Source: Larkinella rosea (GTDB lineage: Bacteria; Bacteroidota; Bacteroidia; Cytophagales; Spirosomataceae). From it: a stretch of DNA of 64,000 nucleotides. Positions 52,811-61,406 of the stretch are shown here, piece by piece. The notes under the pieces were generated by a model that did not search any database, was not told where the DNA came from, and saw nothing but the letters and a program-made list of their open reading frames with translations. A program made the translations under genes and the position numbers. The stretch's first letter is position 1. Every line of letters starts with the position of its first letter. Location of the stretch: positions 310,001 to 374,000 of the forward strand of contig NZ_RQJO01000010.1 of NCBI RefSeq assembly GCF_003858635.1, in the 5' to 3' direction.

Positions 52811-55800
52811 ATGAATTTCTTCGAAACCATCATCAAACGTCCCTCGATGATTATCGTGCTGTTTGCGATATTGACCATCGGCGGTTTTTTCTCCTACCGG
52901 ATGCTGAGTTATGAGTTGTTACCGGAATTTTCGGTACCGGTCATCACCATCACCACGGTTTATCCGGGCGCGGCTCCCTCGGAAGTTGAAACGGAAGTCA
53001 GTAAAAAAATTGAGGACGCCGTTTCCGGCCTCGACAACCTCGACGACGTGAAATCCAAATCGCTCGAAAATGCGTCGGTCGTCATTGTCCAGTTCAAACC
53101 GGGCACCGACATCGATGCGGCACTCGAAGACGCTCAGCGCGCCATCAACAAAATGGTGAGCGATTTGCCCGACGATGCCGAAACGCCGTCGATGTCGAAA
53201 ATTTCGCCCAGCGATCAGCCGATCATGCAGTTGCTGGCGACTTCCACCCTGCCGAACGAAGTGTTTTACCAAAAGGTCGAAGACGAATACCTGCCGGTGA
53301 TTCAGCAGATTAAAGGCGTGGCCGACATCACGATGGTTGGGGGCGACAAGCGCGAAATCCGGGTGAACGTCGACGACGACAAACTGAACTACTACGGTTT
53401 ATCGCTGCTGCAGGTCACGCAGGCCATCAACCAGGCCAACATGGATTTTCCGACGGGAAAGGTGAAAAGTACCTCGGAAAACATGACGTTGCGGCTGGCG
53501 GGCAAATTTACCTCGCTGGATGACATCCGCAAACTCGTGATCGTAACGCCCCCAAATGGCAGCCCGATTCGCGTGGGCGACGTCGCCAATGTAACCGACG
53601 GTTTAACTGAATCGACCAGCATAAGCCGCTACAACGGGCAGGACGGCATTGGGTTGTTCATCAAGAAACAATCCGACGCCAACGCCGTCGAAATCAGTCG
53701 GCTGGTTCAGGAAAAACTGGCCCGGATCGAGAAAGAAAGCGCCAAAGACAAGGTTCATTTTGCGATTGCCTACGACAGCAGCGTGTTTACGCTCGAATCC
53801 GTCGAAGCCGTCACGCACGATCTGATTCTGGCGATTGGGCTCGTGGGTGTCGTGATGCTGCTCTTTCTGCACAGCTTCCGGAATGCGTTCATCGTCATGG
53901 TCTCGGTTCCGGCTTCGCTGATTTCGGCGTTCCTGTTCATGTTCGTCATGGGCTATTCGCTCAACCTGATGACGCTCCTGGCGTTGTCGCTAGTGATCGG
54001 GATTCTGGTCGACGACTCCATTGTGGTCCTGGAAAACATTCAGCGACACCTCGAAATGGGCAAAAACCGCTGGCAGGCCACGCTCGACGGGATGAAAGAA
54101 ATCGGTTTTGCCGCCGTTGCCATTACGCTCGTGATTGTGGTGGTTTTTGTGCCGATTACGTTTGTGGATTCCGTCATCGCCGATCTGCTGCGCCAATTCT
54201 CGCTGACAGTTGCGTTTGCTACAATGGTCAGTTTGCTGGCGAGTTTCACGCTGACACCCTGGCTGACTTCGCGGCTGGCCAAGCTCGAACACCTGAATCC
54301 CAGAAATCCGTTCCAGGCTTTTCTAATCTGGTTTGAAAAAGGGCTTACCGGTTTAACCAAGTGGTATCACGGTCGGCTGGAGTGGGTATTGAGTCACAAG
54401 CTGGTCTTTACCGGCATGCTGATCGCGCTCTTCGTTTTCACGGGCTGGGTGATGAGTCTGGGAATCATCGGTTCGCAATTCGTGGCACAGGGTGATCAGG
54501 GCAAGTTTCTGCTGACCATGAAAGTCGACAAAAGCGCGTCGCTGCAACACAACAACCTGACCACCCGGCAGATTGAAACGTATCTCCGGAAAAAACCGGA
54601 AGTCCGTTCCATTTTCGCAAACGTCGGCGGAGCCAGCACCGGGATGAACAGCACGGGACAGGGCGAAACCAACCGCACGGAATTAACCATTCAGTTGGCC
54701 GAAGCCGCCGAGCGGCCCGGTCATCAGCCCACGGAAAGCTACATGATTGCGCTCCGGAAAGAACTGGAACAGCATTTTCCGGCCATCGAATTCAACTCGT
54801 CGGTTGTCGGGATGGTCAACTCCGGTTCAGCCCCAATCGAGATTTTCCTCAGTGGCGACAACCTGGATCAGATTCTGGCAGCCGCCAACGACCTGGCCAA
54901 CCGCATCCGTAAAACGCCCGGCGCCAACGACGTGAACGTGTCGATTGAGTCGGGAAACCCGGAAGTTCGGGTTGAAATCGACCGCGAGAAAATGGCCAAA
55001 TTGGGATTAAACATCCAAACCGTGGGTGGCACATTGCAAAATGCGTTTGCTGGTAACGACGATTCCAAATTTCGCGATGGCGGTGAAGATTACGACATTC
55101 GTGTGATGCTCGACGCTTTCGACCGCAAAAACCCGGACGATGTTCGCAGCATCAATTTCTACAGCCCAACGGCGCAGCGCTCGGTTCGTCTGGCAGAATT
55201 TGCGAACGTAAACCTGAGCAATGGCCCCTCACTGCTCGAGCGGAAAGACCGCCGGTCGTCCGTGACGGTAACGGCCAACGTGCTGGGCACCGGTTCGGGA
55301 ACGCTGACCGCTGCGATTCAGGCCGATCTGGTGAAAAACCCGCTGCCCGCGGGCGTATCGCTCACCTGGGGTGGAGATGCCAAGAACCAGAGTGAAGGCT
55401 TCGGTTCGCTCGGCATTGCCATGCTGGCCGCTTTGATGCTGGTTTATTTCATCATGGTGTTGCTCTACGACAGTTTCATTTACCCCTTCGTGGTGTTGTT
55501 CTCGGTGCCGGTGGCCGTTATTGGTGCATTGCTGGCGCTCGCGCTAAGCTCTTCGGATGTCGGAATTTTCGCCATGCTCGGGATGCTGATGCTGATTGGT
55601 CTGGTGGTCAAAAACGCCATTCTGATCGTTGACTTCGCGAATCAGCAGAAGGAAAAAGGCGTTCCCTTCCGGGCGGCCATCCTCCACGCCGGTGAAGAAC
55701 GGCTGCGCCCGATTCTGATGACGACCATCGCCATGGTGATTGGGATGATTCCGATTGCAATCGCCAAAGGTGCGGGTGCCGAGTGGAAAAACTCCCTCGC

Positions 55801-55957
55801 CTGGGTGTTGATCGGCGGACTGACCAGTTCGATGATCCTGACGGTTTTTCTGGTTCCGATGGTCTATTACCTCGTCGACCGCACGAAGGAATGGTTTACC
55901 CAGCGTTTCCGCAAAACCAAAGTCGCCGAAGAAGTAGCCGAAACCGTCGTCTATTGA
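52811..55957 (+). CDS. RND-family efflux pump (HAE1/AcrB type)
   Basis: I start at 52811 (MNFFETIIKRPSMIIVLFAILTIGG), the usual beginning of the family; a longer frame only reads through the repeat. The 1048-residue inner-membrane pump has twelve helices in two halves, the porter-domain opening YPGAAPSEVETEVSKKIEDAVSGLDN, the helix-4 proton-relay region LLALSLVIGILVDDSIVVLENIQRH with D-D, and its counterpart LMLIGLVVKNAILIVDFANQ. It exports small hydrophobic compounds, substrate unknown. The operon ends with a hairpin at 55977. Confidence 0.95.
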   Translation: MNFFETIIKRPSMIIVLFAILTIGGFFSYRMLSYELLPEFSVPVITITTVYPGAAPSEVETEVSKKIEDAVSGLDNLDDVKSKSLENASVVIVQFKPGTDIDAALEDAQRAINKMVSDLPDDAETPSMSKISPSDQPIMQLLATSTLPNEVFYQKVEDEYLPVIQQIKGVADITMVGGDKREIRVNVDDDKLNYYGLSLLQVTQAINQANMDFPTGKVKSTSENMTLRLAGKFTSLDDIRKLVIVTPPNGSPIRVGDVANVTDGLTESTSISRYNGQDGIGLFIKKQSDANAVEISRLVQEKLARIEKESAKDKVHFAIAYDSSVFTLESVEAVTHDLILAIGLVGVVMLLFLHSFRNAFIVMVSVPASLISAFLFMFVMGYSLNLMTLLALSLVIGILVDDSIVVLENIQRHLEMGKNRWQATLDGMKEIGFAAVAITLVIVVVFVPITFVDSVIADLLRQFSLTVAFATMVSLLASFTLTPWLTSRLAKLEHLNPRNPFQAFLIWFEKGLTGLTKWYHGRLEWVLSHKLVFTGMLIALFVFTGWVMSLGIIGSQFVAQGDQGKFLLTMKVDKSASLQHNNLTTRQIETYLRKKPEVRSIFANVGGASTGMNSTGQGETNRTELTIQLAEAAERPGHQPTESYMIALRKELEQHFPAIEFNSSVVGMVNSGSAPIEIFLSGDNLDQILAAANDLANRIRKTPGANDVNVSIESGNPEVRVEIDREKMAKLGLNIQTVGGTLQNAFAGNDDSKFRDGGEDYDIRVMLDAFDRKNPDDVRSINFYSPTAQRSVRLAEFANVNLSNGPSLLERKDRRSSVTVTANVLGTGSGTLTAAIQADLVKNPLPAGVSLTWGGDAKNQSEGFGSLGIAMLAALMLVYFIMVLLYDSFIYPFVVLFSVPVAVIGALLALALSSSDVGIFAMLGMLMLIGLVVKNAILIVDFANQQKEKGVPFRAAILHAGEERLRPILMTTIAMVIGMIPIAIAKGAGAEWKNSLAWVLIGGLTSSMILTVFLVPMVYYLVDRTKEWFTQRFRKTKVAEEVAETVVY

Positions 55958-55976
55958 TTCGACTCCCTGAATCAAA

Positions 55977-56003
55977 AACCGGAGCGCTTCCTGTGCTCCG
56001 GTT
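55977..56003 (+). terminator. Hairpin after the RND operon
   Basis: AACCGGAGC (55977-55985) pairs with GCTCCGGTT (55995-56003); the T-run after it is short (CTTATTC), so termination may be partial. Confidence 0.6.
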
Positions 56004-56039
56004 CTTATTCATTTTTTCAAAAACAGAAACCCCATTGCC

Positions 56040-56300
56040 ATGACAACGCAACAGATTAACAATAGCCTCCAGAAACTCTTTGAAAATCTGGGGATCAGTT
56101 TGAGTGCGCTCACCGACGAAGCCGATTTTACGAAAGATCTGGGTTTGGACTCCCTGGATATTACGGACCTGCTGCTGCAGGTCGAGATCAATTTCGGCAT
56201 TCGGATTCCGGACGAAGACTGGTGGATGCTGAAAACCATCGGCCAGTTGAAAGCTTATCTCGTTACCGAAACGCTTTCGGGCGTCGGTCAGCCTCAGTGA
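56040..56300 (+). CDS. Acyl carrier protein (stand-alone)
   Basis: The 86-residue acidic protein has the phosphopantetheine site DLGLDSLDITDLL (serine 38) and the four-helix ACP pattern. It is not next to fatty-acid or polyketide synthesis genes; its only neighbour is the GAF-type protein 176 bases downstream. It is therefore a specialised carrier, not the housekeeping AcpP. Cargo unknown. Confidence 0.87.
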   Translation: MTTQQINNSLQKLFENLGISLSALTDEADFTKDLGLDSLDITDLLLQVEINFGIRIPDEDWWMLKTIGQLKAYLVTETLSGVGQPQ

Positions 56301-56476
56301 CCACTTCTGGTAAACGTATATAGATATTCGTTGAAAATGAAAATAGTCTCATTTTCGAATTTCTACCGGTGTCAGCGAACTGCGTAAAATACCGGTTTGC
56401 TGGCACCAACCCTTCCGAATTACTGTTTCTAAAATTGGGGTGACGGTCAACTTCGATTCTTCCCCTACCCATTGAA

Positions 56477-58834
56477 ATGGAGACTATGATTACAGAACTA
56501 CCACACACGACCAAACGGGGTGTTTCCATCAAACTATCCTTTCGGCCCTTTATAAATTACCTCCAAAACCAGCAGAAAAACTGTCAGGCCACCAACCGGT
56601 TGGGCGACATGTATACGTACATGACTGACCAGTTTACGCCCACGTTCGGAATCGAGCCGCTGGAGGAATTGTACGACAAAGATCGTTTGTCCATGCTTTT
56701 TCAAATGGCGACGGTAGCGGTTTTTCCGCTGGCCCACACCAACCGCGAAATTTCGTACGCCTTTGGTTTGCCTTTTCCGATGACGTTGTTTCACCAGTCC
56801 GACGAATTTGGTCGTTTACGCGACGAATACCCCAGCCTGTTATCAGACATTCGAGCTCAAATCGGGGAAGAAGATCAGCAGCGGTTTTGGTACCGTCTGA
56901 TTCTGGAAAGATACTACGGTGTGCAGTCATTTAATGGCAAAACCGCTTCGTTTCGCTTTCAGCAGACCGCCAACGGCTTAACCAAGTATTTTCGGATCAA
57001 AATCAACACCACCTTTATTGAGCGCAGCCCAGCCGATTCGTTCAGATTCGAACCCAAATTACCGGACTTACAATCAGCCTGGATTGATTTCGCCAAAGGC
57101 GGTCGACTGCCGAATAAAAATACCGGTGGGCTTACCCTGAGCGATTTCCGTTTTGAGGGGTTTGCTTTTTTTATCGTGGAAGACATCACGGAAGCCGAAA
57201 CCGTCCACCAGTTGCAGGCGGTTTTTTCGCGTCTGCATTCCGACACCGAACCCGAGATTTACCGCCGTTTCGAAACCGCCTTACGCAACCTTGTCGGGCA
57301 GCCCGATCTACAACTGAGCATCGTTCCGTTTCAGCAGGTTAACGGGTATTTTGTGCATCAGGAAGAGATGAGCGCCCGCAGTGTTTTTCTCCGGCATTCC
57401 GGCAAGGTTGTCGATGGGTATAAAGACCCGCACGCTCAGAAAACCGTTCAGGAATTGATCAAAAATCCGGTACCACGTCTGTTTCCCGGTTTGGTTGGTC
57501 TTCCTGAAATGGGTCAGAAAATGCTCTATCAGAACGGTTTTCGCAGTTTTTTGTGGTATCCGATCGTGAACGGCGATGAAGCACTGGGGATTCTGGAAAT
57601 GGCGAGCCCGCAACCGGATGCCTTCGACGAAGGCTTACTTCCTAAAATTGAGCAGGTGATTCCGCTGGTACAGGAATTATTACGGTATCAACTGCGGCAG
57701 TTCAACCAGAATTTGGAGCAGTTGATCAAACAGAAATTCACGTCCCTCCAGCCATCGGTCGAATGGAAGTTTAACGAGGTGGCCTGGGAATATTTGCGAC
57801 TGGGCAAAAAAGAGTCTTTCAACAGCCCGGCCACGCAGGTGCGGTTTCCGCAGGTTTACCCGGTTTATGGCGCAATCGATATCCGCAATTCGTCAAACGA
57901 ACGCTACAAAGCCGTTCGGCAGGATTTTTCCAACCAACTGGCCGCCCTCCAGCAATTGTTGAAACAGGCCGATTTACCCAACGAACTGGCCACACCGGAG
58001 CAGCTCATCGCTACGGCCAGTGCCTGGCAAAGTAAGCTAACCGAAGACCTGAATCCGGAAGACGAACTGAATATCAGTGACTTTCTGGCGCTGGAAGTCA
58101 ATCCGTATTTCGAACACCTGCGGCTGCATTATCCGGATCTGGAAACCGCTATCCAGCATTATTTCGGGCAGACAAACCCCACAAACGGCCAGTTTAACCG
58201 ATCGCTGCAAGTGTATGAACGGAGCGTCGAATGGCTCAACACGGCGGTAAATACGTTCATCGAAAACGAGGAAAAGCAGCTCCAGGCCGTTTATCCGCAT
58301 TATTTTGAACGTTACCGAACCGACGGAATGGAATACACAATCTACATCGGACAGTCCATTTCGCCCCAAAAACCGTTCGAGCCCGACTACCTCCGGCTGT
58401 TATTTAAGTGGCAATTGAACTCGATGGTGGAAATGGCCCGGCTGACGCACCTGCTGCTCCCCCGCCTGCCGTTACCGCTGCAAACCACCCAGTTGATTCT
58501 GGCGCACGGGCAAGCGGTCGACATCAGCTTTCGGCAGGACGAGCACCGGTTCGACGTGGAAGGTTCTTACAGCATTCGCTACGAAGTGCTAAAAAAACGG
58601 ATCGACAAGGCACTGATTGCGGGAACGCAGGAGCGACTGACCCAACCCGACACCATTGCCCTCGTTTACACAAATACCCGGGAAATCGTTGATTATCTTC
58701 CCTTTATCACCGAATTACAGAAACAAAACAAACTCACTTCCGACATCGAATACCTCGATCTGGAACCGTTGCAAGGCGTTGCCCGATTGAAAGCCCTTCG
58801 CTTACGCCTTGATTATTCGTCGGAACAGGATTAA
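56477..58834 (+). CDS. Large GAF-domain-type protein of unknown function
   Basis: This 785-residue cytoplasmic protein has no signal or membrane helices. The middle (about 260-415) looks like a GAF domain (EIYRRFETALRNLVGQPDLQLSIVPF, then FRSFLWYPIVNGDEALGILEMASP). The parts around it are helical, with YGAIDIRNSSNERYKAVRQDF near 455 and a conserved-looking C-terminal block (about 610-785). No output domain (kinase, cyclase, DNA-binding) is recognised. I know it only as a long GAF protein type of Cytophagales. It follows the acyl carrier protein gene; a functional link is possible but unproven. Confidence 0.7.
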   Translation: METMITELPHTTKRGVSIKLSFRPFINYLQNQQKNCQATNRLGDMYTYMTDQFTPTFGIEPLEELYDKDRLSMLFQMATVAVFPLAHTNREISYAFGLPFPMTLFHQSDEFGRLRDEYPSLLSDIRAQIGEEDQQRFWYRLILERYYGVQSFNGKTASFRFQQTANGLTKYFRIKINTTFIERSPADSFRFEPKLPDLQSAWIDFAKGGRLPNKNTGGLTLSDFRFEGFAFFIVEDITEAETVHQLQAVFSRLHSDTEPEIYRRFETALRNLVGQPDLQLSIVPFQQVNGYFVHQEEMSARSVFLRHSGKVVDGYKDPHAQKTVQELIKNPVPRLFPGLVGLPEMGQKMLYQNGFRSFLWYPIVNGDEALGILEMASPQPDAFDEGLLPKIEQVIPLVQELLRYQLRQFNQNLEQLIKQKFTSLQPSVEWKFNEVAWEYLRLGKKESFNSPATQVRFPQVYPVYGAIDIRNSSNERYKAVRQDFSNQLAALQQLLKQADLPNELATPEQLIATASAWQSKLTEDLNPEDELNISDFLALEVNPYFEHLRLHYPDLETAIQHYFGQTNPTNGQFNRSLQVYERSVEWLNTAVNTFIENEEKQLQAVYPHYFERYRTDGMEYTIYIGQSISPQKPFEPDYLRLLFKWQLNSMVEMARLTHLLLPRLPLPLQTTQLILAHGQAVDISFRQDEHRFDVEGSYSIRYEVLKKRIDKALIAGTQERLTQPDTIALVYTNTREIVDYLPFITELQKQNKLTSDIEYLDLEPLQGVARLKALRLRLDYSSEQD

Positions 58835-58920
58835 AAATCGCTGGATAATTCCCGTTAAATCAAGGCTAACGGTTTATGGTAATCGTACCATTTAGCACCG
58901 GTTTTCTAAATCTGCCTTTT

Positions 58921-58966
58921 ACCCTGCTAACCCGGAGATCTCCGGGGTTAGCAGGGTATTTTTATT
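58921..58966 (+). terminator. Strong rho-independent terminator
   Basis: ACCCTGCTAACCC-GGAGA pairs with TCTCC-GGGGTTAGCAGGGT (58921-58957) with one bulged base, followed by ATTTTTATTTT. It ends the 785-residue protein's transcript, 86 bases after the stop. Confidence 0.85.
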
Positions 58967-59624
58967 TTCTTTTTCCGCCAATTTTTCCCGTCCTGCTCCT
59001 CCCCGACCAATCCGGTTTTCGTTCAGGTCTCCTGAGCACAAACGTTCGAAAAACCCGCTCCGATTTTTTTCTGAGCAGTGCTAATCCGTTTTTGTCCAAC
59101 AAACGTATGTATGGCTACTCAACACATTACCAAAGCCTTACGTAACTAGATGTTTGAATTTAGTTACTATTCAAATTTGGAGGAATCCATTATTTGAGAA
59201 AGAATTTTTGTGTATGGCCAAATTACAATATTCTGACATTCAAATACTTACCTGAACACCATAAATTAATTCAACCTTAACCAACAAAAAAATTTAATAA
59301 ATTATGAAAAAAAGTATATTTGCCTGATTATGTTTGATTTTAGTCCTGAATCGGTTGCGCTAAGCTGGTAAAAACACCTCATGACGGTTTTTATCAAACA
59401 TTCAGGAAATTGATTTTTCCCCTGCGAGATCCCCTGCGTTTCAACGATGGTTTCAATCCGCCATCTGAGAATCAAGTTTCAGTATTTTTTTAGCGAGATT
59501 TTGTAAAAACCAATCGGTTTGCTGAATCAATTTATTCGGTAAGAAATACAACCATTCTGAATCATCCTATCCAGGCTACCCGTTAGCGTTTTTTATCCTT
59601 TATTCACGTTTAACCATAAGCACT
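58967..59624. other. AT-rich non-coding region before the DUF4331 genes
   Basis: About 650 bases hold no convincing gene. A TATATTTG octamer at 59315-59322 fits the -7 consensus, about 300 bases before the DUF4331 start, without a clear -33 partner. A short open frame near 58876-59145 is low-complexity and rejected. Confidence 0.5.
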
Positions 59625-61385
59625 ATGGCCATTTTTCCTATCTTTTTAGGACGGCTCAGGCAATTCATTCTGAGCTGTGCCCTGCTGCTGCTGAGCATCG
59701 GCAGTTTTGCCTCGAGTCACCGGGAAGCCCCGCTCATCTCCAGCGATCCGCTGGCCGACAACACGGACGTTTACGCATTTAAAAGTCCCGACGATGAAAA
59801 TACCATCACGATCATCGCGAATTACATTCCGTTTGAATTGCCGGAGGGCGGACCCAATTATTACAGTTTCGGCCCGAACATCCGCTACGAGATCCACATT
59901 AAAAACAAAACCACCACGCCGGAAGACGACATTACGTACCGGTTTACGTTTACCAACAGCAACGACGACGGGACAACCTTTTTCAACATCCGCCTGAATC
60001 AGCAAAACCTGAAAACCGTTTATCGGTGTGAGAAAAGCGTGAACGGCGGCCGAACCTGGACCACCATCGTCGGCAACGGAAAAGTACCACCGGCCAACAT
60101 CGGTCCCCGTTCCATCGAAGGCGGAGTCGGGCTGGGCGCTCCTTCCTACAACTCGCTGATCGAACAGGCGATTGCTACGGCCTCGTCGGGCGAAAAAGTA
60201 TTCTGCGGCCCCGCCGACGACCCCTTCTTTGTCGATCTGGCCGGGGCATTCGACCTCGGAAATTTCCGGCCTGAAGGCAATAAAATCAATGCACCTAAAG
60301 ATGGGCTCGCCCGCTACAACGTGCACAGCATTGCCCTGAAAATTCCGGTTAATCTGTTGCAGAAAGACGGAAAAAGCGTCGGTCAGGCGGCTAACATCCT
60401 CGACCCGGATTTTGTGATCGGCGTCTGGGCATCGGCCAGCCGTCGGCAGATCAAAAGCATTAACGCCGGGGGTGATGTGGGTTACGACGGCGGCTGGGTG
60501 CAGGTGTCCCGGCTGGGGATGCCGCTGACCAACGAAGCCGTCATTCCCATCGGCATGAAAGATAAATGGAACGCCATGACGCCCTACGGCGGGAACGATC
60601 TCCAGTTTGCGGCCAATTTTACCAACCCCGAACTGGCTCTTTACATGGATGATTCCAAATTCGGTGGAGCGGTTCCTTCATTAAAAGCGCTGCGGATTCA
60701 GTCGAAGTCGCTGGGAAGCTTTGACTTCCGGAACGGAAAACCGGGCCTGTTCGGCTTGAAAGGAAATGCTGCGCTCGACGGAACCGCGCTGGCCGAAAAC
60801 GCATTCGGAGCGGTTTTACTGCCCAACAACGCCAGCCCCCGCGCCGTCGATCTGCTGCCGATCTTCTACACCGGTGTGCCCAACCTGCGGCCCTACCAAC
60901 TCGCAACGGGGAAAAACGGCAATCCCCTGGCGGCCGGAAAACCGTTCATCAACAACTTCCTGCCGACCCTGGGCGACATGCTGCGGCTGAACATGGCCGT
61001 TCCGGCAACGCCCCGTAACCACGCCAAGTTCAGCTCCCTCGGTTTGGTCGGTGCCGCCGTGATGGGGTTGACTGATCCGATGTACACCAATGCCAATCTT
61101 CAGTTCATTCCAAACATGGACGGTTTTCCGAACGGTCGCCGGTTGGAAGATGACGTGACCACAATTGAATTGCAGGCCGTTGGTGGGGTGGTACTGGCCG
61201 CAATCGGTTTGTGGTATGACGACTTTATTCCGGGAACCAGCCCCAGCCCGGTAACGCCCAATCTGGGAAGCGTGCTGGGTTTTACCGCCGGTGTCACCAA
61301 AAACGATACGACCCTGAAGGCATCGTTCCCGTACGTGCAGACGCCGTGGAGAGGCTTTAACTACACCAAAGTGACCAAATTCTAA
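59625..61385 (+). CDS. DUF4331 exported protein (short paralogue)
   Basis: The 586-residue protein has a signal peptide (LSCALLLLSIGSFA) and then SSHREAPLISSDPLADNTDVYAFKSPDD, the opening signature of DUF4331. It continues with IIANYIPFELPEGGPNYYSFGPNIRYEIHI and the C-terminal block shared with the next gene. Unlike that gene it stops soon after the DUF4331 domain and has no T9SS tail, so it is probably periplasmic. Function unknown. Long identical stretches with the neighbour (60492-60599 and 60708-61312) indicate recent gene conversion or duplication. Confidence 0.9.
   Translation: MAIFPIFLGRLRQFILSCALLLLSIGSFASSHREAPLISSDPLADNTDVYAFKSPDDENTITIIANYIPFELPEGGPNYYSFGPNIRYEIHIKNKTTTPEDDITYRFTFTNSNDDGTTFFNIRLNQQNLKTVYRCEKSVNGGRTWTTIVGNGKVPPANIGPRSIEGGVGLGAPSYNSLIEQAIATASSGEKVFCGPADDPFFVDLAGAFDLGNFRPEGNKINAPKDGLARYNVHSIALKIPVNLLQKDGKSVGQAANILDPDFVIGVWASASRRQIKSINAGGDVGYDGGWVQVSRLGMPLTNEAVIPIGMKDKWNAMTPYGGNDLQFAANFTNPELALYMDDSKFGGAVPSLKALRIQSKSLGSFDFRNGKPGLFGLKGNAALDGTALAENAFGAVLLPNNASPRAVDLLPIFYTGVPNLRPYQLATGKNGNPLAAGKPFINNFLPTLGDMLRLNMAVPATPRNHAKFSSLGLVGAAVMGLTDPMYTNANLQFIPNMDGFPNGRRLEDDVTTIELQAVGGVVLAAIGLWYDDFIPGTSPSPVTPNLGSVLGFTAGVTKNDTTLKASFPYVQTPWRGFNYTKVTKF
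60708..61312 (+). repeat. 605-base block identical in both DUF4331 genes
   Basis: Bases 60708-61312 read identically to 62457-63061 (constant offset 1749), as does 60492-60599 against 62241-62348. Flanking coding sequence is clearly diverged at both DNA and protein level. Confidence 0.88.
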
Positions 61386-61406
61386 GCCAGATCAATCGGA
61401 TAAACC

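Noticed and set aside
58876-59145. 89-codon plus-strand frame after the GAF-type gene
   Set aside because: It starts before and runs through the strong terminator at 58921, and its composition is low-complexity; not a credible gene.
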